From Mytilus galloprovincialis (Eukaryota > Mollusca > Bivalvia > Mytilida > Mytilidae): a DNA stretch of 64,000 bases. Below the pieces are notes generated by a model that saw only the letters and a list, made by a program, of their open reading frames with translations, was not told the origin of the DNA and did no database searches. The translations under genes and the position numbers were made by a program. Numbering within the stretch: position 1 is the stretch's first letter; each line of letters begins with the position of its first letter. The stretch spans positions 75,541,410 to 75,605,409 of the forward strand of contig NC_134839.1 in the NCBI RefSeq assembly GCF_965363235.1, written 5' to 3'. Shown in pieces: positions 21,450-32,843 of this stretch.

Positions 21450-22290
21450 TAATTGCCCTTTAAATATTTTCTCCCATTGAACTTCCCTGGTCCATTGGGC
21501 CTAGTGAACTGTTCCAATCACCTGGTGCCCGTCGTTCGTTGTCGTTGTCGTCATCCGTCGTCCATTAACCTTTACAAATCTTTTCCTGTGAAACTGCTGG
21601 GCCAAATTAAACCAACTTTGCCACGATCATCATTATGGTACTTTGATGCCCAAATGGCCTAACCTGCCAACCAACATGGCCGTCACGGTTTACAAATGTA
21701 AGGGAACACAGGGGTGAATTATAGTTTGTGGCTTATACATCTGAAACTAAAGGATTCAGAGCAAATCTGACATTAGTAAAAATGTTTATCAAGTTAATTT
21801 CTTAAATTGGTAATTTGCAGCTTCTGATTACTATCTTGGATATTATTAATTTAGATAGAGATAAACTTTAAACAACATAATTGGTCAGTAAAATAAGATC
21901 TACAAATTAGTCAACAAAACTAAAATGTTAAATTAACCCCATAAAGAGTTATTGGTCTTTATGCTAGTAGTCAACTTTTAACCATTTTTAATAAAGTTAT
22001 GTTATCTTTTACATAGGGGTAAAATGCAGTTTTTAGCTCATATCTATGAAAGCTGAAAACTCATTTGAATAATAAAAAGGGGTCTTCGGTAACTATTGTA
22101 AGAGTACAAATAGATGACCTGCTTTTAATTTAACTATTGACCTGAATAAAACCAACTTTGTTGTCAATCATTATTAGGGTATCTAATACTAGTAATTATG
22201 ATTTAAAACTTATTGTACATGATTTCGAAAACAAAATTAGATACATGTTAGCGATATAGGCTCTTTGGAGCCTCTAGTTCTTACTAAAAA
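21450..22290 (+). repeat. Interspersed repeat R5 (forward copy)
   Basis: Contains CAATCACCTGGTGCCCGTCG, GTCGTCATCCGTCGTCC, CAACATGGCCGTCACGG, GGGGTGAATTATAG, CAGAGCAAATCTGACA and GAGATAAACTTTAAACAACA. The reverse copy at 13160-13490 shares the later words. It holds no plausible gene. Confidence 0.7.
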
Positions 22291-22299
22291 ACTGAAATT

Positions 22300-23270
22300 T
22301 TAAGTATGAACAGATCCTAAGCAGCTGCTAGAAACATTGTATACGGTATAGATCAGACTGATAAAACAAAATTAGTAACCCTCGATCGCATGCTATATCT
22401 GATGATTTACACATAGCATAATCAATCCGCAATGTTAGGATCAATCTTTAAGGTTGGTGTAAATAAAGGGATACCATTTACTTTAATAGCGGGCACTGTC
22501 ATTTCTTAATTCTTTATTTCATAAATGGCTTTAATAGACTAGTCCTGCATTTTCAGCTCGTAATAAACAGACTAGTATGTCAAGATGAAACAATTGAAGA
22601 AAAAAAAAATGGCGGAAGGTACCGAATGGGAATTCAAAACTCGGGATAAATTAACAACGTCGTGACTAGAATATTGATTCCACTACAATAAATGTGTCAT
22701 GATACATGTATTTCTGCACTCGAAACAGTCAATTTTTCATATTGCTTGCCGAGCTTTTGGAATAATCAAAATCAAGCTGTTGTTTTATTTGATGCCAACT
22801 GGCATGACCTCTTTTGTTTTATATCATCACAACAGGAAATTCAGAAGAAACCAAGAAAAATATTGAAAAAATTAGAGAATAGTCAATCAAGTACCCAAAA
22901 CACACACAGAAAGCCAAAGATGATTAACGCAAACCACACTACAAAGTTTAGGGTAACTGTGGATGATGTGGGAGGATAAGCTTCACTAGTGACTACCTTT
23001 ATAACGAAAGGTCTAATTTGAACCAATTCCAACCGAACACATTTTTTATCTGAGTGTTTGATTTTTCAGAGGAAATAATTAATAATTATAAACGAAGATA
23101 ACTTTTACTGTGTATAAACTATATGTGTTTATATTTATTTAAAATATAATTTTTCTTATTCTTGGATATATTATGACACATGTATCTACACACTGTACTG
23201 ACTTAATTAAGTGTAAAACTAAGTATCTAACAAGTTGAATGCATTTTGTATTGTACATGTATATTAGACA
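22300..23270. other. Intergenic, no feature assigned
   Basis: A 95-codon plus-strand frame at 22692-22979 is Lys-rich near its end. It has no recognisable domain, no clear splice context and no homologue in the window, so it is not called as a gene. Confidence 0.4.
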
Positions 23271-23274
23271 AAAA

Positions 23275-23470
23275 TGAGATATGGAATGATTGTCAATTAG
23301 ACAACAATCGAACAAAGTTAAAACGACGTAATTTTAAGCAACTTGTATTGTACGACCCTCAACAATGAAAAAACATACAACATAGCACCGAAGAATCTGA
23401 TTACCCTTTTGGGCAGATGAGACCACCCTTGGTTTTTGGTGGGGTTCGACTCGTATTACTCATTTTTGGG
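23275..23470 (+). repeat. Diverged R4 copy joined to another repeat
   Basis: TGAGATATGGAATGATTGTC, CGACCCTCAACAATG and GGTTTTTGGTGGGGTTCG words. The last is shared with the family seen near 1548 and 57352. Confidence 0.55.
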
Positions 23471-23576
23471 TTTATTGTATGTTTTTATGCTAAACAACCA
23501 TCAAATTGCCAGTTATAATAGTAGTTTCGTTTGTCTTCCTATGTGTTGTTGTGACGTTTTCAATAGAATAAACTCA

Positions 23577-23660
23577 GCATACAAGGATAAAACATTTGTA
23601 CGGAAGATGCGCGTTTCACCTATAAGAAAACTCACTAATGACGCTGGAATAATAACAAAT
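23577..23660 (+). repeat. Diverged R1-like fragment
   Basis: AGATGCGCGTTTCACC followed by AAACTCACTAATGACGCTGG, matching the GCGCGTTTCGTC and ACTCATCAGTGACGCTC order of R1. Confidence 0.5.
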
Positions 23661-25273
23661 AACAACAAGAAAATAAATAGCACGTGCTGTTATGAATGTT
23701 GAATGATATTGGGAAATACAATTTGATAATGCGATTACTTTCATTCAATCAAAGTATAGACTTTTTTTTAAACGCAACATTTGACTCTTCATTTATCATT
23801 TCGAACTTAACATGATCTGAAAAGTCTGAACTATTCAAGTATATTGTTAAGTCATAGTTAGTATTTATGTCAATTTTTAGAGCTTTCCACTGGGTTAAAT
23901 TCGAATTCAATACCGTTAAAAAAATACGTTAATATTTAATTCAGTATTGTTCAGTAGCTTTCAAACAATTTATTTGTTGTGAACCGGCAAATAACCTCAA
24001 AAATTGAACTCAGACTGAACAGATATTAATCAACTGCAAGCAACTTTCTGAACGGTATTAAACCATATCTTACCGCAGTGAAGAGTGACCGAAAGACTGA
24101 ATTGACATAAATTTATTTGTTCAGTCTCATAAGATCTGATTAGATCAAAATAACCGTTCCCGATCAAAGTTAGTTTACTGTTGATGTAATGTATTTTTTT
24201 TTCTGGCTTTGTCTATACCAGCAACAACAAATATTATATTATAATCGATAACTCTAGTACCACGTACGCTTAGTTACAGCATCGTTATCTATCCATTGTA
24301 AAAATTAAAAAAAACCCCATAATATTGCATCACCCAGTAATGAACGAAACAAGTCATAATATGTCTGTCAGTCAGGCTTGGGGTAATTGTAATTGTAATC
24401 GTTAATCAGCTGTAATTGATTACAATTTTTCAAGTAATCATTGTAATCATTGATCAGCCAAAAATCTGATTACATGTAATTTAATTTAATCAATTACTTT
24501 TCAAAATACCCTGTAATCATGATAACTTTTTGAATACATTCTGATTACAATGAAAAAATCTTAGACTGTGATATGGTCAATAAATGAACCTTTTTGTTAT
24601 TCTTATATAATAAATATTCAACATGTTAAGATTGGTTTACTTTATATTAGCATGTTAATTGATTGGTATACTTCAGTAGAAAATAAACTCTTACAGTATT
24701 GAAAAGTCACTGTTAGCCTAAGAATAGACATATACACATGTAGTACTCTGGCCTTATTAAGAAATATTATACATTTATTCACAACTTAAAGATGTACATA
24801 TATATATTTGATAATAACTGTTAAATTCAAGTTTATACAATCATACTTTTCTAGTATAAGTGACTTGAAAAACGACTAACCAAAGACAAATTACGACAAC
24901 CCAAATGTTAAATCTATATGACTGTATAAGCACACATGTTCTCTAAATGGCAATCAGTATAAAAGCTATTGTCTATAGTAGTTCCGATCCCTTCTTAACC
25001 TCGCATTATATCTAAAGACGACAAAACAACAAACATCATAATATAGCATAGTGGTATATATATTTATTATCTAGACTAATAAAAAACAAGCTATACTACT
25101 TCCATTATATAATTGCTAAAACTACATGACAAAAACATATAAAAAATGTAACAATATAATCAATAAATGTATCTATGTTTTGGCTTTCTCGGGGGCTACT
25201 CACTTTATAAAAAATCTATCTAATCTAAACAATAGTTTGAAACATTATTCTGAAAATAAACTATTAACTATAG

Positions 25274-25421
25274 GATGCGGTGGATACCTGCAACATTGTT
25301 ACGGCTGCGGTGGATACCAGCAGCGGGTTTTTCGGTTGCGGTGGATACCAGAAGCGGGGTTTCGGCTGCAGTGGATACCAGCAGCGGGGTATCGGCTGCG
25401 GTGGATACCAGCAGCACGATA
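25274..25421 (+). repeat. 30-bp minisatellite encoding Cys-Gly-Gly-Tyr-Gln units
   Basis: Five units of GGCTGCGGTGGATACCAGCA type, with tops at 25276, 25306, 25337, 25367 and 25397 (period 30, once 31). In one plus-strand frame this gives GCGGYQQRG-like repeats. It lies beyond the 3' side of the DIRS recombinase gene. The short frame across it has no other domain. Confidence 0.85.
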
Positions 25422-25812
25422 TGCAAAATAATCCCATGCTTACTTATACAATAATAATTGGAACTGATAATTAAGAATATCTACTATACTGATGTATAAT
25501 TGACTTGGGGGTAAAAAATAATTTCCCCGAAATTAACATGGCCAAATTAAGCGAATTTAATACCATTAAATGAGTGAAAGACCCCAAGATAGATACATCA
25601 TTTATGCGATTTAATATTATTTTTTTTTATTTAGTTATATAATCTAAACTAAATTTATTAAAATATGGAATTAAAATGGTCTCCATGTTTTTTGGGTTTT
25701 TTTTAACCACTCAAATGTCACATAATGTTACAAAAAAAATTACATGTGTGTAAAACTACAAAAAAAAGAAACAATAATAATCTCTCTGAAGCTTTAAACT
25801 ACAACAAATGAA

Positions 25813-26820
25813 TTAGTTATGAAAACACATATCGTGCTGAGCTCTTTTCAATACTTTGGCATCAGTTCGTATGTATCGTATGTAACAGTCTGATGACCAC
25901 CTGCCCAATGTTTGAATAATATGATCCTCGACACCACATGCTGCTGCGGTTGTAGCTGCTCCTATACGAAAGGAGTGACCACAAAACTTAACAGTATTAT
26001 AGCCAAGTGTGTCCAATAGTTGTCTCAATGAAGGAATAAATGTTTCCCTGCTTAACGGCGATGATTGAAATTCATCCTCGACAAAAAGTGGAGATTTTGG
26101 TAAAGCGCCATTGTTATATCTTATAGACAGATACTTATTCATTGTATCCACTGGTTTAAATGTGTCATTTTCATAAATAGTAATATTCACCCCTTGACGA
26201 AAGGGATCACGCTTAGATGATCGCAGGCGAAAAATGAAAAACTGTTTCGTCGGATCCACAGTGATATCTTGCAAAAGGATTGTACATGAATTGTCATTAT
26301 AAGACCGACAGGTAAATTCTCCACACCTAAGAAAACCGAAAAATGCCATTTTAAAAGCACACTGAAACATGAGGTCTAGCACTGGTGAAAATATCCCTTT
26401 CGATAATAAAGCACAAAGTTTATTCAAAATTGATGATGTAATTGGCAATCTTTCTTGAACAACATTGTTCTGAGATTTTTTAATACCCCGAAGAATAACT
26501 GGTAATCTGATAGCATTCGCCATAGGATCATATCCTAAAAATCTTATATAATAATGACGTACTCCGGCAAGATAGAGTTTAATAGTCTGGTGTTTAAGAT
26601 TAAGTGCTTTTTGACAATAAGTTAAGAAATATACTAGAAGATCTTCTTTAACATAAGGAAGGTTAATTTCGGAGCACGGTTGACCATTCTTGACCAGGAA
26701 AGTTCTGAAACATTTAAAAGCGGATTTATATGTCAATCTAGTGCTTTCTCTCAAAGACGCATCCCATAATTCGTCTATCTTTAAATTCAAACCATCATCA
26801 GCTCTGAGGGATGCAGACAA
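25813..26820 (-). CDS. DIRS tyrosine recombinase (fossil element part)
   Basis: About 335 residues. The N-terminal SAM-like core-binding region has STRLTYKSAFKCFRTF. The catalytic region has a first Arg in FFGFLRCGEF, then GHSFRIGAATTAA (the H-x-x-R motif) and GRWSSDCYIRYI with the Tyr. This is the DIRS/Crypton-like class of eukaryotic tyrosine recombinases, which resolve a circular DNA intermediate into the genome. It follows polymerase-region sequence on the same strand, which favours DIRS over Crypton. Confidence 0.8.
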   Translation of the reverse strand: MSASLRADDGLNLKIDELWDASLRESTRLTYKSAFKCFRTFLVKNGQPCSEINLPYVKEDLLVYFLTYCQKALNLKHQTIKLYLAGVRHYYIRFLGYDPMANAIRLPVILRGIKKSQNNVVQERLPITSSILNKLCALLSKGIFSPVLDLMFQCAFKMAFFGFLRCGEFTCRSYNDNSCTILLQDITVDPTKQFFIFRLRSSKRDPFRQGVNITIYENDTFKPVDTMNKYLSIRYNNGALPKSPLFVEDEFQSSPLSRETFIPSLRQLLDTLGYNTVKFCGHSFRIGAATTAAACGVEDHIIQTLGRWSSDCYIRYIRTDAKVLKRAQHDMCFHN

Positions 26821-26989
26821 GGAGTTGGTATCGCGTTTGCATGTGGTGCCAAGGCGCTGAACTTCATCATCTGGTAACGAGAAAGAGAATCAGCTATACA
26901 GTTTTTTTTTACCAGGAATGTGTTTGGCATGCACTACAAAATTATTAATTGCTGAATGATAAGTGAGCTTTCTCAATAACTTCATCAAG

Positions 26990-27290
26990 TTTGTTTTCTC
27001 TTATTTTTGAGTGTAAATTCACATTGCGATAAGACGTGTCACGGTACTTGTCTATCCCAAATTCATGTATTTGGTTTTGATGTTATATATATATGTTATA
27101 TTTGTTATTCTCGTGGGATTTTGTCTATGTGTGTTACATTTTAGTGTTATGTCGTTGTTCTCCTCTTATATTTAATGCGTTTCCCTCGGTTTTAGTTTGT
27201 TACCCCGATTTTGTTTTTTGTCCATGGATTTATGAGTTTTGAACAGCGGTATACTACTGTTGCCTTTGTTTGAATCTTAGATCTACCTTT
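26990..27290 (+). repeat. Interspersed repeat R6 inserted in the DIRS element
   Basis: Contains TCTCGTGGGATTTTGTC, GTTATGTCGTTGTTCTCC, GCGTTTCCCTCGGTTTTAG and GAACAGCGGTATACTACTG. Related copies are at 50145-50260 (forward) and 59605-59770 (reverse). An element-in-element insertion. Confidence 0.7.
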
Positions 27291-27394
27291 TTTTTTTATA
27301 ATATCAACAGTAGCTAAATTGTCACAATTAAATAATATACGTTTTCTTTCCATCTATCTCCCCACAGTACGCATGCCATTACAATGGGATACAA

Positions 27395-28652
27395 TTAAAA
27401 AAACGCCATAGATGTTTGCATACAAGACAATAGTTCATAAGGAAAGTCACCTTGAAACCATGCATTTTGATAAAAACCTCCAAATGAGGAAGGTGTAGCA
27501 TCAGTAAACAAGTGAATGTCCGCAGCATTCGTTATATTATCATTTAAAAAGAAGGAAACACCATTCCAATCTTTTAAACATTTTGACCACATAACAAGAT
27601 CAGGTTTACAACTTTTTAAGTGCACATGGTGATGCAACTTTTTAACAGTAGTAGACAGTTTAATTAAGTGTGACACAAATGATCTACCTGACACAATAAC
27701 TCTGCACGCAAAATTTAAATGCCCTAGTAAACTTAATAACTCTCTTTTTGTGCACGAATTGCGCTTACTAAAATATTCTATAATTTCTTGAATTCGTAAA
27801 ACCTTTTCTATTAAAAGGGAGATAAGCCTCCATATTAATAGTATCTAAAAATATCCCTAAATATTCTAACTTATGACATGGTCCTTCAGTTTTCTTAAAT
27901 GAAAGTGGCACACCTTATGACTTAAAAATATCTTAAAAAAAAGTATTTAGTTTGTTGAGCATTGTCTTGTTCTGGTACAATAACTAGAAAATCATCTAAC
28001 AAGTGTAAAATGTGCTCTATATTGTAATTGTTCTGAGCAATCCAATAAATTGCTTGTGAAAGAGTGTCAAAGATTTTTGGGCTAGACCTGCACCCAAACA
28101 CCAATTTATTAAAAAAAGTAATATCTGTCATTCCATTTGATTCCATGAAACGGCCATAACATTGGCGACAGGGGCATAACCTTGAAGGCGTCGGCTATAT
28201 CGGTTTTTAAAAGCCAAGATTTAAAACCTAGGCTTTTGATAGTTCTGATAGCATCATCAATTGAAACATATTGCAAAGAAAATTCATCTTTATCGATAAG
28301 TTCGTTTAAACTAGGTTTTTTTGGATCCTCATGAGGCGCTGACAAGTCTACGATCAAACGCGTTCTTTTTATTGTATTTACCTTCTGCCACACCGATAGG
28401 GTTAATGCGGTAATGTGTAAATGCAATGAAATCAAATGGTCCTTCTAAATAGCCCTTGTCTACCTCCGTCTCTATTAATTTTAAAACGTGTGTTGGTTGA
28501 GATAACGCTGATCTTAAGTTTTTGCACTCAATAGACTTAGATGGTAATGTTGTAATACCTGTGGAAAAACCTTGACTTAACCAAGAAACTAGGTAATTCT
28601 TAAATTCCTTATTTGGATGATTTTCTAATTCATGAACTAAATTACTAATCAC
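27395..28652 (-). pseudogene. DIRS reverse transcriptase / RNase H region, fossil
   Basis: Overlapping minus-strand frames hold RT landmarks: a RLIVDLSAPH block, LLKTDIADAFK, FGCRSSPKIFD and HLLDDFLV (the active-site region). Downstream an RNase H-like LFTDATPSSFGGF follows. The order fits DIRS-type polymerases. It is broken into several frames. Confidence 0.75.
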
Positions 28653-28791
28653 AATGGGTGTTGATGCTCCTAAACTTAGGGAAACTTGATCGTTAACATT
28701 CTTCTCTGCATATTGGACCCGGTTTTGTTTTGTCCTAGTGCCTCGTTTTTTGAACTCGTACAGACTGTTTTAGGGTGCTCTCCATTACAAC

Positions 28792-29891
28792 TTAGACAAA
28801 CATGTAAATTTCTACAATGAGGTCTAAAACAATCTGTTTTCCCGTTGAAATTATTACAGATTTCCTTTCCTCCATGGTTAGAACGCTCCCTGACGTGTAT
28901 GTCTTGATCTGACCTGTATGACCCTGTCGTATTCCTATTGCTATTGTTTGACTGATTACAATAACTACTTGAGTGAAAAGTGCTACCGCAAATGCTACAT
29001 GTGTTAGGTTTAATGTTCGCAAAAATATTGCAAAATAAAGTGTTATTTCTGATAGATCAGTCAACAGGAATATGGTTATGCCTTAAATGAGCTGCCGCAT
29101 CAGCGGAAAACCGTTTATGGTACTCGTAAAATCCCTTATCCGGATACCTGGTGGCCATATCAACCAAATCGCGTTCATAAAGATCCAGCTCACTCCTACG
29201 GTGAGGAAATGTTGTACACATTATGTTCTTATAAATCCCAAAAGCCTGAATAAATTCGCCCAGAGACAATGATCTTGAACTCCTAGGGTCAGATTTATTG
29301 TTTTTGTCTTCACTCAAGCTTAACGCGTGTGTTCCTGAACCAGAATAGTATGGTATCAGTAAAGATGTTAGATTAATGTCCATACCTGATAAAATATTCT
29401 TTCGTAACTGGGGTGAAATTGTTTCCACAAACGGTAGAGTTTCTGCAGAATAGCCATGTGCTGTTCTCACCATGTGGCCTGAATTTCCCATATTTAAAAG
29501 CTGTTCCTCGCTTCCTGCGGCTGCGTTCGGTGCAGTTCGTGTGTTTTGTAATGCATTGTATGCGGACTGTAGATTGAAATTTGACCAAGATTGATTTGAA
29601 TTTGTAGAAGTATGATTGAGGATATTGGATACACTATCCACCGGAGCGGAGACATATGCATTTGGTGTTTCTGCGATTCTACTAGTACTGGTATTTTCAT
29701 TTCTGGCTTTAAGTAACCTTCCCTGTTAAGCCGGAAACATTCTGTTGTAGGGATTGTACAGTCGATGATAGTTTAGATACAATTCCAATCAAAACACGAT
29801 TGTCGTTACTGGGCGTGTTCTCATTATTGTTTATGTTTGGTGCATCCTGGGATCGCGGATCCCCATCTACACGTGCGTTTTGTAGTGGCAA
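28792..29891 (-). pseudogene. DIRS gag-like region, fossil
   Basis: The frame at 29641-29057 is about 194 residues (with SLGEFIQAFGIYKNIMC and YHKRFSADAAAHL) and resembles the capsid-like first ORF of DIRS elements. The part at 29891-29709 is a short coiled-coil-like N-terminal stretch. A Cys/His-containing stretch follows at 29064-28792. Not intact. Confidence 0.6.
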
Positions 29892-30617
29892 TGCATGATG
29901 GTATACCGCACTACCATTTATGGGTTCCTCGCCACGTGTGTGACTGTTTTCGCCTCGTCTTCCTCTCCACCTGCGTTTGTTGTGTTTGATGTGATATTAT
30001 CGGAATTTTCGTATCGTTTCAAAATACGAACCAATGTCAAACGTTTTGCATTTATAGGAAAAGCGATATTCTTTCTTTCTAACTCTGCTTTTAGTCTAGC
30101 AATTGTCCAATTTTCAAGTTATGTAGGATTATAGACTGCATTATTGTTTTTCTTTTTCCTAATGGGACCCATTGCGTCCGTACATGTGTATAAATGTAAT
30201 GTCAAATGCAATATAGGTGAATAAATAAATAAACAGACCTCAGATCTATGAATACTAAAACTCCAAATCGAATATAAAATAGAACATATCGTATGAATGA
30301 AGACTTCTCGCCGTACAAACACATGGATTGTTCAAAGTTTATTCCAGGCTCCTTTTCCTGATATATTTTTATCATACGGGATAACTTATTTGAATTCATA
30401 TATAGTCTGAATAAGCCAACACTTAAAGTTTATGCACAGCAGTTTAAATACTGAAACAACTATTTTGTCATTAACTTTTTGTAAAAAACAAAATTAAAAT
30501 CTGCTACGACGAACTTGCAGCTTCAAACGAGCTTATTAATACTTTACTTATATTTCCTATCTGATTGGCTAACCAATCTTCTAAAAATATCTCAGTTCTC
30601 TCAGTAATTTCTAAAAA

Positions 30618-30640
30618 TCTCTCTCTCTCTCTCTCTGTTA
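30618..30640. repeat. (CT)n microsatellite
   Basis: An uninterrupted CT run next to the end of the DIRS/hAT interior. Confidence 0.85.
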
Positions 30641-30764
30641 TCTCAATTTGTATTCTATAAATATCCCACCTGACGTAGACAGGAATTATTTATCGTATAA
30701 ACTATAATTTAAATCTTTAAATTACCATAATACTTTTCTTTAAGCAATAAAGGAAAGGTGTACT

Positions 30765-30916
30765 CAGTGGCGGATCCAGAGGGGGGGTTCCGGGGGTGCG
30801 CACCCCCCTTTATTTTGGCCGATCAATGCATTTGAATCAGGACATATGTTTTGCACCCCCCCCCCCCTTTGCCCTGGGCTAGCACCCCCTTTCGAAAATT
30901 CCTGCATCCGCCACTG
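30765..30916. mobile_element. 152-bp MITE with CAGTGGCGGAT termini
   Basis: Ends CAGTGGCGGATCCAG and, inverted, CAGTGGCGGATGCAG, flanked by GTACT on both sides (30760-30764, 30917-30921). The centre has G and C homopolymer tracts. Inserted within the right arm of the hAT-type segment. The superfamily is unclear because the 5-bp site is not the usual 8 bp of hAT. Confidence 0.8.
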
Positions 30917-31022
30917 GTACTGACATAAGAAGTCTCTAAACACATTAACTCCAAATGGAGCTTTCGTTAGTAGAAGCCATATTAACTATGTGTACCAGTG
31001 AGAAAAATGTAAAAGCATAAAC

Positions 31023-31118
31023 ATATAGTATATATACCAATACACATAATTAACAGCGCCTGGTGATGTTTCATAGACTAGGCGCTGTTAATTATGTGTA
31101 TTGGTATATATACTATAT
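31023..31118. repeat. Perfect hairpin, 39-bp arms, 18-nt loop
   Basis: ATATAGTATATATACC... to AACAGCGCCT is exactly complementary to AGGCGCTGTT... to GGTATATATACTATAT. No mismatch over 39 bp, which implies recent formation or maintenance. Inside the hAT-bounded segment. Confidence 0.95.
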
Positions 31119-32165
31119 TTTTAATACTTTTCTTTAACCCTGAATTATAATCTTTTGTTAATATTGTGATTTTAGTCAACTTTAAATTTACAGGTAGGAA
31201 ACCAGTCAAGATTTGATTTTATTGCAATTAGTATAGTTGTTGGACAATGTATTTGATAAAAGATTAATCAGACATGTGAACATTTATCTAATTAGCACAA
31301 ACTAAATTAAAAGTTGGACAAATATCTGGTTAAAAATAAGCAAATTTTTGTATGTCTTTGGACTGGAAATGTAAAATGCAATGATTTTTAGTACTTGAAT
31401 TTTGTTTACAATTTGATTAAACAATTCTATTAAAATTTTACATATTTTTTAACTGGTAACTTTATTTCATCCATATTTTAACTTCCATAAACTGCATCTT
31501 GAAATACATGTAAAGTCTTTAAGAGGTTAGAAGACAAACAGCAATATATTCAATTGAAGTCAAAATAAATCAGTGAGAGATCAATGATGATAAAGGGTAA
31601 TGGGTCAGAACCAGTGACACAATGTTCATGTATGTGTGTAGTAAACTTTTGTAGTTAATTAAATAGATGAAGTTTGAAGTTATCATTTTATAATATATAT
31701 CAACAAAAATGCTATAGTTATATTAAACGTTTATTCATTCACAATGTTTTTTTTTTAATTCATTGTAATTAGATGTAATCATAATTACTTTCCCTATTTA
31801 ATCATTAATTTAATCAGACACTTTCAGAAATGACAAAGTAATTGTAATTTAATCAATTACATTGAAAGTAATCGGACCCATCTCTGCTGTCAGTTAACGA
31901 TATGCTGTCACAGTAAGACATCTAACCCGGATACAACTTACTGAACTTTAAGGAGCGCTTAAAGTGCCTGATATGAACGTAATTTTTCTTTTTTTTTTAA
32001 ATTAATTTTTTTAAGAACTTATTATTTAAAACCGATAGAAAAAAACGCTAAAAAATATTAAGAAATAAGCATGTTATATCACATTAAACATTCCCATCGC
32101 ACCTGTCTGCGACAAGTCCCGAGTGCCAGTCTGAATAACTTCCGGTTTTCTAAGAAAGGAATGCG

Positions 32166-32173
32166 TGACGTCA
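32166..32173 (+). promoter_or_regulatory. CRE-like site upstream of the P2X7-like gene
   Basis: The palindrome TGACGTCA, a consensus CREB/ATF site, lies 27 bases before the ATG of the P2X7-domain gene. Its role is inferred from position only. Confidence 0.4.
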
Positions 32174-32200
32174 CATTATGAACACAGAATATAAACAATA

Positions 32201-32480
32201 ATGGCATCTGCATCAACTTCGAAACATCAAGACGATAACGACGACAGTTCTGAAAGTGATTTTAATGAACTGTGCCTGTCTTGTGGTTCATCGGAATTTG
32301 GAATGGGAGAAAACGGGAGCTCAGGTTCGGACGATGTGTTAGTAGAAGCTACTGGTGCCATTGCGGGGGCTCAGCGGAGGGCTCAGAGTAACTCATACCA
32401 GTTTGAACCGTGCAACTCATATCGGACGAGTCTGAACCAGAAAACGGCGAAGATGAAGACAAATTGGCAGACAATTCTTG
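32201..32480 (+). CDS. P2X7-like gene exon 1
   Basis: Begins MASASTSKHQDDNDDSSESD, continues through GAIAGAQRRAQSNSYQFEP, and ends at a TG/GTAATT donor. In the ATG frame the exon ends with one spare base, but exon 2 needs two. The frame that does match runs DESEPENGEDEDKLADNSW, the acidic linker expected before the Cys domain. The switch falls just after YQFEP and equals one missing base. Sequencing error or allelic variation cannot be excluded. Confidence 0.7.
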
Positions 32481-32843
32481 GTAATTAATAAATGATAATG
32501 TATCTATTCACGCATACCCTTACTTAGTAAAAGGGATAAATATATAACTAAAATATTGAAAAAGAAGGAAGTGAGATACCTACCAGTTCTGTACCTATGC
32601 CGGCCGCCTTGCATTAAACATAACTCCAAAACTATAAAAGTGAACGTATTGCATTACTATAACCGATTCTCGACGGGAAAGGTGTAAGTCAAAATACGTT
32701 ACTTTTATAGTGGGGGCGGGGGGAAACTGTTCATTGATTTTTTTTACCCATTTTTCTCAGAAACTACTAAGGCTACCAGAAAATTAAAATCACGCTTCAT
32801 ATGTGCATGCTTAAACTGTGCACCACTTATTGCGGACCTGTTT

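Larger units (their letters stand above)
25813..29891 (-). mobile_element. DIRS-type tyrosine-recombinase retroelement, fossil
   Basis: Minus-strand order gag-like region, reverse transcriptase plus RNase H, then tyrosine recombinase, which is the DIRS/PAT arrangement. No LTRs flank it. The polymerase part is fragmented, with an estimated three to six breaks overall, and another repeat (26990-27290) has inserted between the polymerase region and the recombinase gene. The recombinase frame itself is long and open. It lies within the hAT-bounded segment, so it inserted after that element. Confidence 0.75.
24373..31886. mobile_element. hAT-type element carrying nested insertions, 7.5 kb
   Basis: The two ends are CAGGCTTGGGGTAATTGTAA and, inverted, CAGAGATGGGTCCGATTAC. 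Both continue into complementary TAATTGTAAT/ATTACAATTA-rich subterminal sequence (24385-24480 and 31770-31870). The outside flanks carry an exact 8-bp duplication CTGTCAGT (24365-24372 and 31887-31894), the hallmark target size of hAT transposons. No transposase frame is seen, so the copy is non-autonomous or gutted. A DIRS-type retroelement and a 152-bp MITE lie inside. Confidence 0.8.

Noticed and set aside
22692-22979. 95-codon Lys-rich plus-strand frame
   Set aside because: No recognisable domain, no splice context and no paralogue; such lengths occur by chance in this window.
25126-25474. A small secreted Cys/Gly-rich protein gene
   Set aside because: No signal peptide, no splice or promoter support, and the frame is mostly the 30-bp minisatellite.
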